Notes under the pieces: generated by a model
The model's database searches: none
Seen by the model: the letters and a program-made list of their open reading frames with translations, nothing else
What the model was told of the DNA's origin: nothing
Program-made: the position numbers and the translations under genes
Assembly (NCBI RefSeq): GCF_000282315.2
Contig: NZ_AKJN02000003.1
Span: forward strand, 1 to 64,000
Length of the DNA: 64,000 nt
Origin: Pseudomonas sp. GM41(2012)
GTDB lineage: Bacteria > Pseudomonadota > Gammaproteobacteria > Pseudomonadales > Pseudomonadaceae
Direction of reading: 5' to 3'
Part shown: positions 55,965 to 64,000 of the stretch, in pieces
Layout of the letters: every line of letters begins with the position of its first letter
Numbering within the stretch: the first letter of the stretch is position 1

Positions 55965-56002
55965 AAAACGCCCGGCGTCTGCGTTACGCAGAGGCCGGGC
56001 GT
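55965..56002 (-). terminator. Terminator of DUF945 gene
   Basis: A long hairpin (ACGCCCGGC / GCCGGGCGT with inner TCTGCG / CGCAGA) is followed by TTTT on the minus strand, 20 bp past the DUF945 stop codon. Confidence 0.8.
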
Positions 56003-56021
56003 CGGTGTGTAAGCCCTGGTT

Positions 56022-57527
56022 TTACTCGACGGCGACATTCCCGCCGAGTTTGCTCATGACAAACCCGACAAACTCTTCGACGGTCATCTTCTGGCCGTTG
56101 AATTCCACCTTATTATTGGCGTAGTGCAGTTTGGTGACGATGTTGTTGTCGTCCAGTTTTGCCAACTGCGTGCCGACGGCCATGCTGCCAAACATGTCGG
56201 CGGTGGCGGTGGCCTGATCGGCGATGAGCTTGGCGTCGGTCTGACCTTCGATTTGCGACTGCACGCTCAGCAGGTCAACGAGCATTGGCTTGGACACTTT
56301 CACGTTGACGTCCAGCAGCGCGATCAGTTGTTGGGTCAACTGGTCCGGTGGCAGGTCCATGGATTGTGGTTTGGTCAGGTCGAGCACCAGGTTGGCGCGG
56401 CTTTCACCATTGGCGGTGTTGAACGACAGATTCTCCAGGGCGACCTGTGGGCCGGCGGCCAGCAGTTTCTCCAGACCGGTTTTGACCTGCGCCTCTTCGG
56501 CCGGGGTCAGGACCAGCTCTGGTGCCGGTTCACCCGCAGCGACGGCCTCAGCGGCGGCCCTCTCGTACGGTTGCAGTTTGGTCTGGTAAATCTGCATCAG
56601 CGACATTGTTGCCGGGATGTCGAGGTTCTTCAGGCTCATGGCCATCTGCGCAGACCCGACAGCCTTGCCGTTCAAGGACACCTCACCCACCTTGTAATCG
56701 GCACGCCCCGAAGCGTTGGTGCCGGATTCCTCGGTCTGGTTCTTCATTTCAAATTTCTTGAAACCCAAGACCGATTGCTTGGCGCCGAAGGTGGTCTTGC
56801 TGTCGGTCAGCTCGACGGTGTTCTCGCCGGTGTAGTAGCCGTAGGTACTTTTTGTCAGGTTGCTGGCCACGGTCAGGCCATTCAGTTCGACCTTCACCGG
56901 CGTCTGATCTTCAGCCACCGTGCTCAGTGTCAGGCTGTCCATGTAACCGTCGGCCTTGAGCTTCTGCGCTTGAGCGCTGGCGGCGACATCGAGGTTCAGC
57001 CCGGAGAATTTCAGGTTGGACTTGTCGTCAAGTGCCACGTCCAGCGGCAGCAATTGCAGGGTGCCGTTGGTGGCATTGTCGTAACCGATATTGACCACGC
57101 CCGTGATTGGCGATTTGTCCTTGGCAGCGGCGAACCATTTCTCGGTGTTAGGCGTTCTTTCCAGTTCGTAGTGACTGGTGGCCAGGACCGGCAGCCACTT
57201 CAACGACATCAGGCGCGAAAACGGCAGCGGGCCGTGCTCGATGCGATCGACGAACAGCAACTCCACCGGTGCTTCACCGAACATCTCGCCTTCGCCCTTG
57301 AGGCGGTAGTGCGCGGTACTGCTGAACACATGGCGCTCCAGCGACACCAGCTCCAGCGACGCCGTGCCGTTGGAACCGACCAGCGCAGCTTGCAACTCTT
57401 TGTTGGCGTCGGCGATCGAGGAGTTCAGCACACCTTCGAGTTTGGTGCCGGTGTACCAAGCACCGCCGGCGCTGATTGCACCGATGGCAACGACGATTCC
57501 AAGAAGCACGCCTGCTGATTTATTCAT
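56022..57527 (-). CDS. DUF945 family protein (YdgA-like)
   Basis: This 501-residue protein has one N-terminal membrane helix (about residues 6-25) and a long periplasmic beta-rich region, the architecture of YdgA-type proteins. The start at 57527 ('MNKSAGVLLGIVV') fits; a further start 5 codons upstream is less likely. Function is unknown in the family, though roles in motility or envelope have been suggested for YdgA. It stands alone. Confidence 0.8.
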   Translation of the reverse strand: MNKSAGVLLGIVVAIGAISAGGAWYTGTKLEGVLNSSIADANKELQAALVGSNGTASLELVSLERHVFSSTAHYRLKGEGEMFGEAPVELLFVDRIEHGPLPFSRLMSLKWLPVLATSHYELERTPNTEKWFAAAKDKSPITGVVNIGYDNATNGTLQLLPLDVALDDKSNLKFSGLNLDVAASAQAQKLKADGYMDSLTLSTVAEDQTPVKVELNGLTVASNLTKSTYGYYTGENTVELTDSKTTFGAKQSVLGFKKFEMKNQTEESGTNASGRADYKVGEVSLNGKAVGSAQMAMSLKNLDIPATMSLMQIYQTKLQPYERAAAEAVAAGEPAPELVLTPAEEAQVKTGLEKLLAAGPQVALENLSFNTANGESRANLVLDLTKPQSMDLPPDQLTQQLIALLDVNVKVSKPMLVDLLSVQSQIEGQTDAKLIADQATATADMFGSMAVGTQLAKLDDNNIVTKLHYANNKVEFNGQKMTVEEFVGFVMSKLGGNVAVE

Positions 57528-57735
57528 GAATGACCCGATCAATGTCCGTTGTTTGGAGGTGTTGTCGTCTTCCCTGAACCCGACGGGTTACGGTCACGAC
57601 TGCGTTAAAAGTGCGATGGAGATTAGCATCAGGCGCACCGGGCGACCCAATGATTAAAGGTGAAAGAGTGTCTATGAGCACACAGGAAGGTGATCGTTCA
57701 CTACAAGTGAACGATCGGGAGATATGTTGCGCCAC

Positions 57736-57813
57736 TAAAAGATCGCAGCCTTCGGCAGCTCCTACAGGTGAACGCATTCCCATGTAGGAGCTGCCGAAGG
57801 CTGCGATCTTTTA
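57736..57813. repeat. REP-like inverted repeat, 'gatcgcagcc' family
   Basis: This is a near-perfect hairpin ('taaaagatcgcagccttcgg' and its partner) 3 bp beyond the next gene's stop codon. Confidence 0.88.
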
Positions 57814-57816
57814 GGA

Positions 57817-58455
57817 TCACGAATACTGAACCTCGATTTCATCAAGCTGATGATCAAAGCTCTTGAGCCGTGCGGTCCATGTATAGACCAGCACTTCGAA
57901 GTCGCGATTGATCACCGCCGTGCCGCTTGGGGATTCCGAGCGCGGGTCGCAGAAGTCCAGTTGATAACGTTCGCGGGCCATGGCGGTGGCGACATCGGAG
58001 AGTTCACGTGCGTTATTGAGCCAGTGCCAGCCGTCCTCGGACACTTGCTTGTCCAGCGCTTGGCATTGTTTTTTCAGGGTTTCGAGGCTTTTTTCCAGCG
58101 GGGTGCCGGTGAGTTCGCCCATGACTTCCTGGAACGTACGCCCCGGTTGCCAGTAACTGCCCCAGAAATACCGATCGAACACCGTTTCGACACGGCGCAG
58201 CGCGACCTTGGTGTCCCAGATCAGCACCAGGGTCTTGCCTTGTTCGAGCTGTCTTTTTTTGATGCGCGCGCCCTGGACTGAAGCCCAGGCCACCACCACG
58301 ATTGCCATCACGGCAATCAATGCCGCGGCGCTGTCGAGGAACACCAGTGCCTTGTCGATCTGGTGGGCCAGCATGATGCCGTAGAAATAAGTGGCCGACA
58401 GCAACACCAATGCCGCTATAGCGCACCAGAAGCCGGGAGCATAAGGGTTTTTCAT
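57817..58455 (-). CDS. Membrane protein of unknown function, 212 residues
   Basis: Two N-terminal membrane helices (about residues 7-27 and 38-60) are followed by a soluble coiled-coil-like domain of about 150 residues. I do not recognise a family. The start at 58455 ('MKNPYAPG') is preferred over one 7 codons upstream, because TTGGAATC-type purines lie closer to it, though support is modest. It is 82 bp after the efflux channel gene on the same strand. Confidence 0.6.
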   Translation of the reverse strand: MKNPYAPGFWCAIAALVLLSATYFYGIMLAHQIDKALVFLDSAAALIAVMAIVVVAWASVQGARIKKRQLEQGKTLVLIWDTKVALRRVETVFDRYFWGSYWQPGRTFQEVMGELTGTPLEKSLETLKKQCQALDKQVSEDGWHWLNNARELSDVATAMARERYQLDFCDPRSESPSGTAVINRDFEVLVYTWTARLKSFDHQLDEIEVQYS

Positions 58456-58537
58456 TATTGGAATCCCCATGACCAACGCGAGCCTTGATTGATGAGTTCG
58501 ACGCGCGACCTCATCAAATCAAAGCATAGCAACGGCC

Positions 58538-59986
58538 TCAGGGTTTGCCGGAGTTCGTGCCTTGCGTTCGTCCGCTTTCCCAGCCGCCACCCAATGCCAG
58601 GAACAAATCGATCTGGCTCATGGCAACCTGCGTGCTGGCGGAAGCCAGTTGCGCCCGCACGTCGGTGTAGGTGCGAGTCGCTTGCAAGTCCGCCAGGAAC
58701 GATGCGCGGCCGGCCTGGAAGAAGCGGTGGGTCTGGTCTGCGGCCAATTGCGCCGATTGCTCGGCGTCGGCCAGTGCATCGCGGCGCTGCAACAGCGCGG
58801 AGTATTGCGCCAGGCCGGTTTGGGTTTCGCGGATGGCGTTGAGCACCACACCATCGAAATGTGCCAGCGCGCCTTGGGTGGCGGCTTCGGCCTCGCGGAT
58901 TCGCGCCCGGGAGCCGTTGGACGGCACGGTCCAGGTCAGCAACGGCCCGAAGCCCCAGCGATTGGTCGCCGGTTTGCCGAGGTTTTCCAGGATGCCAACG
59001 GTACCGACTGTCGCGCCGATGCTGATGTCCGGGTACAACTCGCCGGTGGCGATGCCGATGCCAGCGGTCGCGGCAGCCAGTCGTCGCTCGGCCTGCCGCA
59101 CATCGGGACGGCGCTTGAGCAACGTCGCGCCGTCACCGACCGGCAACAATTGCGCAATCTTTGGCAGCTCCGCGCAGCGGTCGGTGCCGGCTGGCAGTTG
59201 ATCCAGCGGTTTGGCCAACAGCATCGACAAGCGGAACAAACCGGCCTGACGCGCCGCCTCATAACGCGGCATGTCGGCGCGCAAGGATTTGAATTGGGTT
59301 TGCGAGCGGGTCACCTGGGTTTCATCACCGCGCCCGGCGTCACGCAAGCGCTGGATCAGCGTGGTGCTCTGGGCTTGCAGGTCGAGGGAATGCTGGGCGA
59401 TTTCCTGCTCTTCGTTGGCTGCGCAGACTTGGGTGTAGGCCCGAACCACATCGGCTACCAAGGTAATTCGCGCAGTATCCGCCGCCGCTTGAGTCGCATC
59501 GGCATTGGCCTTGGCCGCTTCGATACCGCGCTGCAAAACGCCAAACAGGTCGAACTGATACGAGGTGGTAATGCCGATGTCGCCGACGTTGGCCACCGGA
59601 ACTTTCTCCGGCAGCAGGAATGCTTCGCCGGACTCCTGCAAACGCTGGGCGCCCATCTTCACCCCGCCGCTCCAGCCACCTGCCGCTTGAGCTTCATCGA
59701 CCTGCGCGCGCGCTCGGGAAAGGTTCGCCGCCGCCACGCGCAAATCCGTGTTGGAGGCCATCGCCTGCTCGACCAATTGATCGAGGCGTGGGTCCTGATA
59801 CAAGCGCCACCAATCGCTGGGCACCGGTGCCGAGATGACATTTTTGCCGTTCACCGCCAAGTCGCCCTGCAAGTCTTCACGGTGTACGGCGGCCTCGTCC
59901 GGCACATGATAATCCGGCCCGACCACCTGACAGGCCGACAGTAACAGGCCTAACCCGGCGATAGCCAAACCCGAGGCCCTGCTCAT
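58538..59986 (-). CDS. OprM/NodT-family outer-membrane efflux lipoprotein
   Basis: This 482-residue channel has lipobox 'LSAC' near residue 19 and the NodT/OprM fold: two repeated halves with 'VDEAQAAGGWSG' and 'VLNAIRETQTGLAQY'. It forms the trimeric outer-membrane exit of the efflux system. It overlaps the adaptor gene by 4 bp, as the last gene of the five-gene operon. Confidence 0.9.
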   Translation of the reverse strand: MSRASGLAIAGLGLLLSACQVVGPDYHVPDEAAVHREDLQGDLAVNGKNVISAPVPSDWWRLYQDPRLDQLVEQAMASNTDLRVAAANLSRARAQVDEAQAAGGWSGGVKMGAQRLQESGEAFLLPEKVPVANVGDIGITTSYQFDLFGVLQRGIEAAKANADATQAAADTARITLVADVVRAYTQVCAANEEQEIAQHSLDLQAQSTTLIQRLRDAGRGDETQVTRSQTQFKSLRADMPRYEAARQAGLFRLSMLLAKPLDQLPAGTDRCAELPKIAQLLPVGDGATLLKRRPDVRQAERRLAAATAGIGIATGELYPDISIGATVGTVGILENLGKPATNRWGFGPLLTWTVPSNGSRARIREAEAATQGALAHFDGVVLNAIRETQTGLAQYSALLQRRDALADAEQSAQLAADQTHRFFQAGRASFLADLQATRTYTDVRAQLASASTQVAMSQIDLFLALGGGWESGRTQGTNSGKP

Positions 59987-60870
59987 TTCGCGGGCTCCTG
60001 GGCTTGATCATCAATGATCGACACAGTGGCGGTCCGGCCGGCAATCATGCGGAAATCCGCCGGCACGTCATCGAAGGCGATCCGCACCGGAATTCGCTGG
60101 GCCAGCCGCACCCAGCTGAACGCCGGATTGACGTTGGGCAGCAGGTTGCTGCCGCTGCTGCGGTCGCGGTCTTCGATGCCGGCGACGATGCTTTCCACAT
60201 GCCCGCGCAGGCGAGCGCGGTCGCCGATCACCCGAATATCGACGCTCTGGCCGACATGAATGCCGTCCAGTTTGGTCTCTTCGAAATAACCGTCGATGTG
60301 GAATGAATTGCTGTCCACCACCGACAACACCGGACGCCCGGCGGTGACGAATTCCTGGTTGCGTGGCGCACGGTCGTTGACGTAGCCGTCCACCGGGCTG
60401 CGGATGGTCGAGCGGTCAAGGTTGAGCTGGGCGCTGTCCACCGCCACCTGGGCTTCCATCAACGCCACTTCGGCGCGGGCCACCCGGGACTGGCTCTCTT
60501 CCAGTTGCTCACCCGGCACCAGATTGCCGAGGCCGCGGTTACGCTTGGCTTCGCGTTGCGCCTGCGCCAGGGTTTCCTGACGGTCGGCGACCGCCGCCTT
60601 GGCCTGACGCAGGGCCAGTTTGAAACGGTCCTGATCAATGCTGAACAGCACCTGGCCACGTTTCACCAGTTGGTTGTCACGCACGTCGACCCGCTGGATC
60701 AGCCCGGACACGTCCGGCGCGATCTGCACGATGTCGGCACGGATATGGCCGTCGCGGGTCCAGGGCGCGAACATGTAATACATCACCATGCGCCAGACCA
60801 CGACAACGGCGAAGGTCACGATCAGCAGGGTCAGCACCACGCGACCGAGGGTCAAAAAAGGTTTTTTCAT
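59983..60870 (-). CDS. HlyD-family efflux adaptor (AaeA-like)
   Basis: This 295-residue periplasmic adaptor is anchored by one N-terminal helix (about residues 8-28). Lipoyl halves 'RVDVRDNQLVKRGQVLFSID' and 'IRSPVDGYVNDRAPRNQEFV' flank a helical hairpin. It connects the FUSC pump to the OprM-type channel. It overlaps the neighbours by 4 bp on both sides. Confidence 0.88.
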   Translation of the reverse strand: MKKPFLTLGRVVLTLLIVTFAVVVVWRMVMYYMFAPWTRDGHIRADIVQIAPDVSGLIQRVDVRDNQLVKRGQVLFSIDQDRFKLALRQAKAAVADRQETLAQAQREAKRNRGLGNLVPGEQLEESQSRVARAEVALMEAQVAVDSAQLNLDRSTIRSPVDGYVNDRAPRNQEFVTAGRPVLSVVDSNSFHIDGYFEETKLDGIHVGQSVDIRVIGDRARLRGHVESIVAGIEDRDRSSGSNLLPNVNPAFSWVRLAQRIPVRIAFDDVPADFRMIAGRTATVSIIDDQAQEPAK

Positions 60871-61076
60871 GTCATCAGGTATCGACTGAGTGAGTCCACG
60901 GCGCCGAGCAGCAAAGCGTAGAGAGCCACGTTAAACAATGCCCGGTGCCAGACCAGACGGTAAAAGTGCAGACGCGTCAGCAACCCGTGCACCAGCAGGA
61001 ACAACACGTACGTAATGCCCATCAGCACCAGCAGCGTGGGCAGGAACACCCCGCTGATATCCAGATCACCGATCAT
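60867..61076 (-). CDS. DUF1656 small membrane protein (AaeX-like)
   Basis: This 69-residue protein has two membrane helices (about residues 11-28 and 45-62) and the 'GDLDISGVFLPTLL' start typical of DUF1656/AaeX. Such proteins always lie between the pump and adaptor genes, and their role is not known. It overlaps both genes by 4 bp. Confidence 0.88.
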   Translation of the reverse strand: MIGDLDISGVFLPTLLVLMGITYVLFLLVHGLLTRLHFYRLVWHRALFNVALYALLLGAVDSLSRYLMT

Positions 61077-63145
61077 AAAGGCGCTCCATCGATGCCATGG
61101 GGAAGCGGTTCTTCGAGCTCGCCAGTGCCGACGAATTCCACCCCTGGCAGCAGCGACAGACGCAGGCCGCTCAAGGCATGCAGCAGATGCAGGCGCGCAC
61201 CTTCATCGCACTCCGTGTTGAGGGCACGGCGGGTGCGGTCCAGGGTCATCAACAACGGACTCGGTGCCGGCAAACGTTCGCCAGCCTTGAGGCAGGCCTT
61301 GAAATACTCGCCGACCTCGGCCACCACCTGGTGCAGCAGCACTTGCGGTACGCCGAGCACTCGCGGTGTATAGGCGAGCAAATCCAGCAGGTTCAGCGCC
61401 ACGCGCACTTCCCGCAGGGCGATGCCGGTGTCCTGGCCGGTCATGGCCAGGCGCGGCAAATGCTGCATCAGGCGATCGAGCATCTGCACGCCCAGGTGCC
61501 GGTGATCGGCCAGCGACGCCGGTTCAGTCAGGCTGACAATGTCGCGCCAGCTGAAACGGGTCAGGCGCTTGGCTGCCAGTTCGGCGCCGAACGGCCGGGC
61601 GATCAGGGTCCAGACGAAGGCGAACAACAAACCCACGGGACCGGCCAGGTTGGAGTTGGCGAAACTGAGAAAGTCCGCGTCGTAGGCGCCCTGAATACTG
61701 ATGAAGGATGACGTGTTGACCAGGGTCAGCAGCATGCCCAGATAGAACTGCGGCTTGACCGTCAGGGTGCCGATGCAAATGAACGGCACGGCAAACGCCA
61801 GCACCAGCATCGGGAAGTCATGCAGGTTGGGCAGGACCAAAAACAGATAAAGACTGGCGAACAACACCGACATCGCCGTCCAGAAAAAGAACCGGTAAAT
61901 CTGCGGCGCCGGGTCGTCCATCGAAGCGAAAAAGCTGCACGCCACCGCCGCCAGAATCACCGCGGCGCCGCCGTCAGTCCAGCCGAGCAGAATCCACAGC
62001 ACCGAAGCGACGATGATGGCGGTGACCGTGGACGCTGCCGAATAGAGCATCAGCCCACGGTCTAGAAATGGAGACAGCCGACCAAGCCGCCAGTGCCGAT
62101 AGACCGCGCGCCAGCTGTCTTGGCTTTCGCACTGGATGGCGTACTGCAGGCTGCGACAGTCCTGCCACACATCGATCCACTCGCCGAGGCGATACAGGGC
62201 GTTGGAGAACAGCAGCTGCTTGCGATCATCCAGCGCTTCGGCGGACGGTTGCAGCGCTTCGAGTTGATCTTTCAGCGCTTGCCAGCGGGCGAGGTCGGCG
62301 TCTTTATGGTCGAGCCATTCGGTGGTCGCGGCCAGCAGCGGCGCGAACTTATCCACAAGCTCGGGCGTGCGCCGCTCAAGGGCATAGAGCGCGTCGTCGA
62401 GGGCGTCGATCACCGGCAGCAAATGAATCATGCGCCCGCGCAGTTCCTTGGTATTGCGCACGGTTTGCGGTCGCGCGCCTTCGTGGGGCAACTGCCCGAT
62501 CATCAATTCCAGTGTGTTGAAGGTCGCAACCATCGACGAACGTAGCGCACTGACTTCGTCCGGCTGCACGTTGCGGCTAAGGAAACGCAGGCTGTAAGTC
62601 GAGGCATCGGCAAACCATTTGTTCACCGAATCATTGAACACCGGCGCCAGCCGTCGGGGCCAGAACATCGCGCCGACCACCGCGGCAACGGCGATGCCGA
62701 GGAAGATTTCTTCCGTCCGCGCCTCTGCGATGTCCCATACCGCTAACGGGTTATTCACCACAGGCAGGGCAATCAGCGGCAAGGTGTACCCGGCGAGCAT
62801 CAGCGCGTAATTGTTGGCAGTGCGCAGGTGCATTGAGAGGAACAGCAGAGTCCCGGTCCACAGCGCAATGACCACCACCAACACATAAGGGCTCTGGACA
62901 AACATCGGCACGAAAAAAACCGCGGCGGCGGCACCGAGAAGGGTGCCAACCGCGCGGTACAACGCCTTGGAACTGGTAGGGCCGACAAACGGACTGGAAA
63001 CGATATAGACCGTGGCCATCGCCCAGTAAGGCCGGGGCATTTGCATGAGCATGGCGATGTACAACGCGATCATCGACGCCGCGAACGTTCGCACACCGTA
63101 GAACCAGTCCCGCGCCGGGGGCATGCCGGTAAAAAATCCGTTCAA
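61073..63145 (-). CDS. FUSC-family efflux pump (AaeB-like)
   Basis: This 690-residue inner-membrane protein has two blocks of membrane helices (about residues 15-165 and 365-520) each followed by a soluble part, the FUSC/AaeB arrangement. E. coli AaeB exports p-hydroxybenzoate and related aromatic acids, so a similar substrate range is inferred. It overlaps the marR gene by 4 bp. Confidence 0.88.
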   Translation of the reverse strand: MNGFFTGMPPARDWFYGVRTFAASMIALYIAMLMQMPRPYWAMATVYIVSSPFVGPTSSKALYRAVGTLLGAAAAVFFVPMFVQSPYVLVVVIALWTGTLLFLSMHLRTANNYALMLAGYTLPLIALPVVNNPLAVWDIAEARTEEIFLGIAVAAVVGAMFWPRRLAPVFNDSVNKWFADASTYSLRFLSRNVQPDEVSALRSSMVATFNTLELMIGQLPHEGARPQTVRNTKELRGRMIHLLPVIDALDDALYALERRTPELVDKFAPLLAATTEWLDHKDADLARWQALKDQLEALQPSAEALDDRKQLLFSNALYRLGEWIDVWQDCRSLQYAIQCESQDSWRAVYRHWRLGRLSPFLDRGLMLYSAASTVTAIIVASVLWILLGWTDGGAAVILAAVACSFFASMDDPAPQIYRFFFWTAMSVLFASLYLFLVLPNLHDFPMLVLAFAVPFICIGTLTVKPQFYLGMLLTLVNTSSFISIQGAYDADFLSFANSNLAGPVGLLFAFVWTLIARPFGAELAAKRLTRFSWRDIVSLTEPASLADHRHLGVQMLDRLMQHLPRLAMTGQDTGIALREVRVALNLLDLLAYTPRVLGVPQVLLHQVVAEVGEYFKACLKAGERLPAPSPLLMTLDRTRRALNTECDEGARLHLLHALSGLRLSLLPGVEFVGTGELEEPLPHGIDGAPL

Positions 63146-63609
63146 GGGTTGATCACCGGCAGATGATTGGCCGATTCAAAAGCCCTCAGTACTCGCAACG
63201 CCGCTTCCAGATCACTCTGATCGATCCCTTCGAGCACTTCATGGCGCAAGCGCACCAGCTCGATTTCAACGGCTTGCACCAACTCACGACCCGTCTCGGT
63301 CAGGCTCAGGCATTTGGCGCGACGGTCATGGGCGTCTTCGGTACGGCAGACGTAGCCGGCATGACACAGTTGATCCAGCAGGCGCACCAGCGACGGGCTC
63401 TCCATCCCGGCCGCCTGCGCCACCGTCACCTGCCGCACACCCTCGCCCAAACGCCCGATCATCAACAACGGAACGGCGCAGGCTTCGGAGATTCCATAGT
63501 TGACCAGCGTGGTCTGGCAGATCTTCCGCCAATGCCTGGCGGCCACCACCATGGAGCTGCTGATGTTCATCTGGAGAGCGTCGAGGTTCTTCGGCACGAG
63601 GGGAAACAC
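63142..63609 (-). CDS. MarR-family regulator of the efflux operon
   Basis: This 155-residue protein has the MarR winged helix: 'VTVAQAAGMESPSLVRLLDQL' (recognition helix, near residues 62-82) and 'DAHDRRAKCLSLTETG' (wing). It is the first gene of the efflux operon and probably represses it until an aromatic acid binds. A GTG at 63609 gives the longest form; ATG 63570 ('MNISSSMVVAARH') is an alternative. A palindrome lies just upstream. Confidence 0.87.
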   Translation of the reverse strand: MFPLVPKNLDALQMNISSSMVVAARHWRKICQTTLVNYGISEACAVPLLMIGRLGEGVRQVTVAQAAGMESPSLVRLLDQLCHAGYVCRTEDAHDRRAKCLSLTETGRELVQAVEIELVRLRHEVLEGIDQSDLEAALRVLRAFESANHLPVINP

Positions 63610-63614
63610 ACACT

Positions 63615-63628
63615 GTTAGTTTGCTAAC
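63615..63628. promoter_or_regulatory. Palindrome upstream of marR, likely operator
   Basis: GTTAG-TTTG-CTAAC lies 5 bp upstream of the longest marR start, in the promoter region. Such AT-rich palindromes bind MarR dimers. With the operator this close, the start at 63570 becomes more likely. Confidence 0.5.
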
Positions 63629-63767
63629 TATCAATATGGCATTTGAGGGGAAAGTTGGTCAAGTTTTGAAACAATTTGGTGGGCATGGTCCATGCCTAGA
63701 CTCGGTAGAAATCGCCATAGCATTCGAAACTGCGTAACGAATTCGCGAACCCACCGAGACTTAAACC

Positions 63768-63947
63768 ATGATTAAACGTCCTGCTAAACCTGAAAGTACT
63801 TTAGATTCCGAAGACTCAACGCAGTACCACAATTTCCTGCAAAGGAAAGTAGACGCGGCACGGCGATCTCTGCACAAGGGCGAAGGCAGCAGCAATGAAG
63901 AGATCGAAACTGAATATGCCGCTAAGCGGGCGCAAGCGGCAGAATAA
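63768..63947 (+). CDS. Small antitoxin-like protein ('stability determinant' type)
   Basis: This 59-residue ORF starts at an ATG and ends in a TAA before the window edge. The pattern 'QYHNFLQRKVDAARRSL' then 'SSNEEIETEYAAKRAQ' resembles the short antitoxins annotated as stability determinants that pair with RelE/ParE toxins. No toxin gene is complete in the remaining 53 bp. No clear Shine-Dalgarno sequence is seen, so the call is tentative. Confidence 0.5.
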   Translation: MIKRPAKPESTLDSEDSTQYHNFLQRKVDAARRSLHKGEGSSNEEIETEYAAKRAQAAE

Positions 63948-64000
63948 AAGGATCGACGCCATCAGCGTTTCTTGGCTCGATCATAAACAGCGCTTCGCTC

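Overview
The window is a piece of a Pseudomonas chromosome, most likely of the P. fluorescens group. Evidence for this includes the oscA-sbp-cysTWA sulfate operon next to a GGDEF/EAL gene and desA, the gabT-gabD pair next to a REC-HDOD gene, a high-GC coding style, and many short palindromic REP-like repeats between genes (cores 'gggagcgagcctgctcgcga' and 'gatcgcagcc...agctcctaca'). The assignment rests on recognised gene content and repeats; no database search was run.

Left core (1-31.5 kb): a triABC-like RND efflux operon; a lone AAA ATPase; a four-gene polar amino-acid ABC transporter; metQ; a degenerate sigma-54 activator-like gene whose stop codon lies inside a REP-like repeat; an RBBP9-type hydrolase; a fatty-acid desaturase divergent from an AraC regulator; a receiver-only response regulator; a Crp-family regulator divergent from an Mpo1-like gene; the sulfate-uptake cluster; a c-di-GMP enzyme divergent from desA; a diguanylate cyclase; a REC-HDOD protein; and gabTD.

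Island (31,517-47,708, about 16.1 kb): it sits in the 3' half of a tRNA-Arg(CCG) gene and is bounded by an identical 46-bp direct repeat (attL/attR). It has no REP repeats and several AT-richer genes. It carries a tyrosine integrase, an excisionase-like HTH protein, a TrfA-type plasmid replication initiator followed by four 22-bp-spaced iteron-like repeats and a DnaA-box-like site, an Mrr type IV restriction enzyme, a frameshifted MobC-like gene with hairpins upstream, four unknown small genes, and an XRE regulator behind a perfect palindrome. Its cargo is a type IC restriction-modification operon, hsdM-hsdS-prrC-hsdR, resembling the E. coli EcoR124/Ecoprr type. PrrC is an anticodon nuclease that acts as a second line of defence when restriction is inhibited. 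The element therefore looks like an integrated, formerly mobilisable plasmid carrying layered anti-phage defence.

Just outside attR (47.9-49.8 kb) lies the wreck of another type I system: an hsdM'-'hsdS fusion remnant joined to an intact Schlafen/AlbA-type ATPase gene. This suggests the tRNA locus is an integration hotspot.

Right core (50.4-64 kb): a small acidic protein; an ECF sigma/anti-sigma/von Willebrand lipoprotein operon; a PEBP-family protein; a Rieske-ferredoxin reductase fusion; a DUF945 protein; a five-gene marR-aaeB-aaeX-aaeA-oprM-type aromatic-acid efflux operon; and a small antitoxin-like ORF at the window edge.
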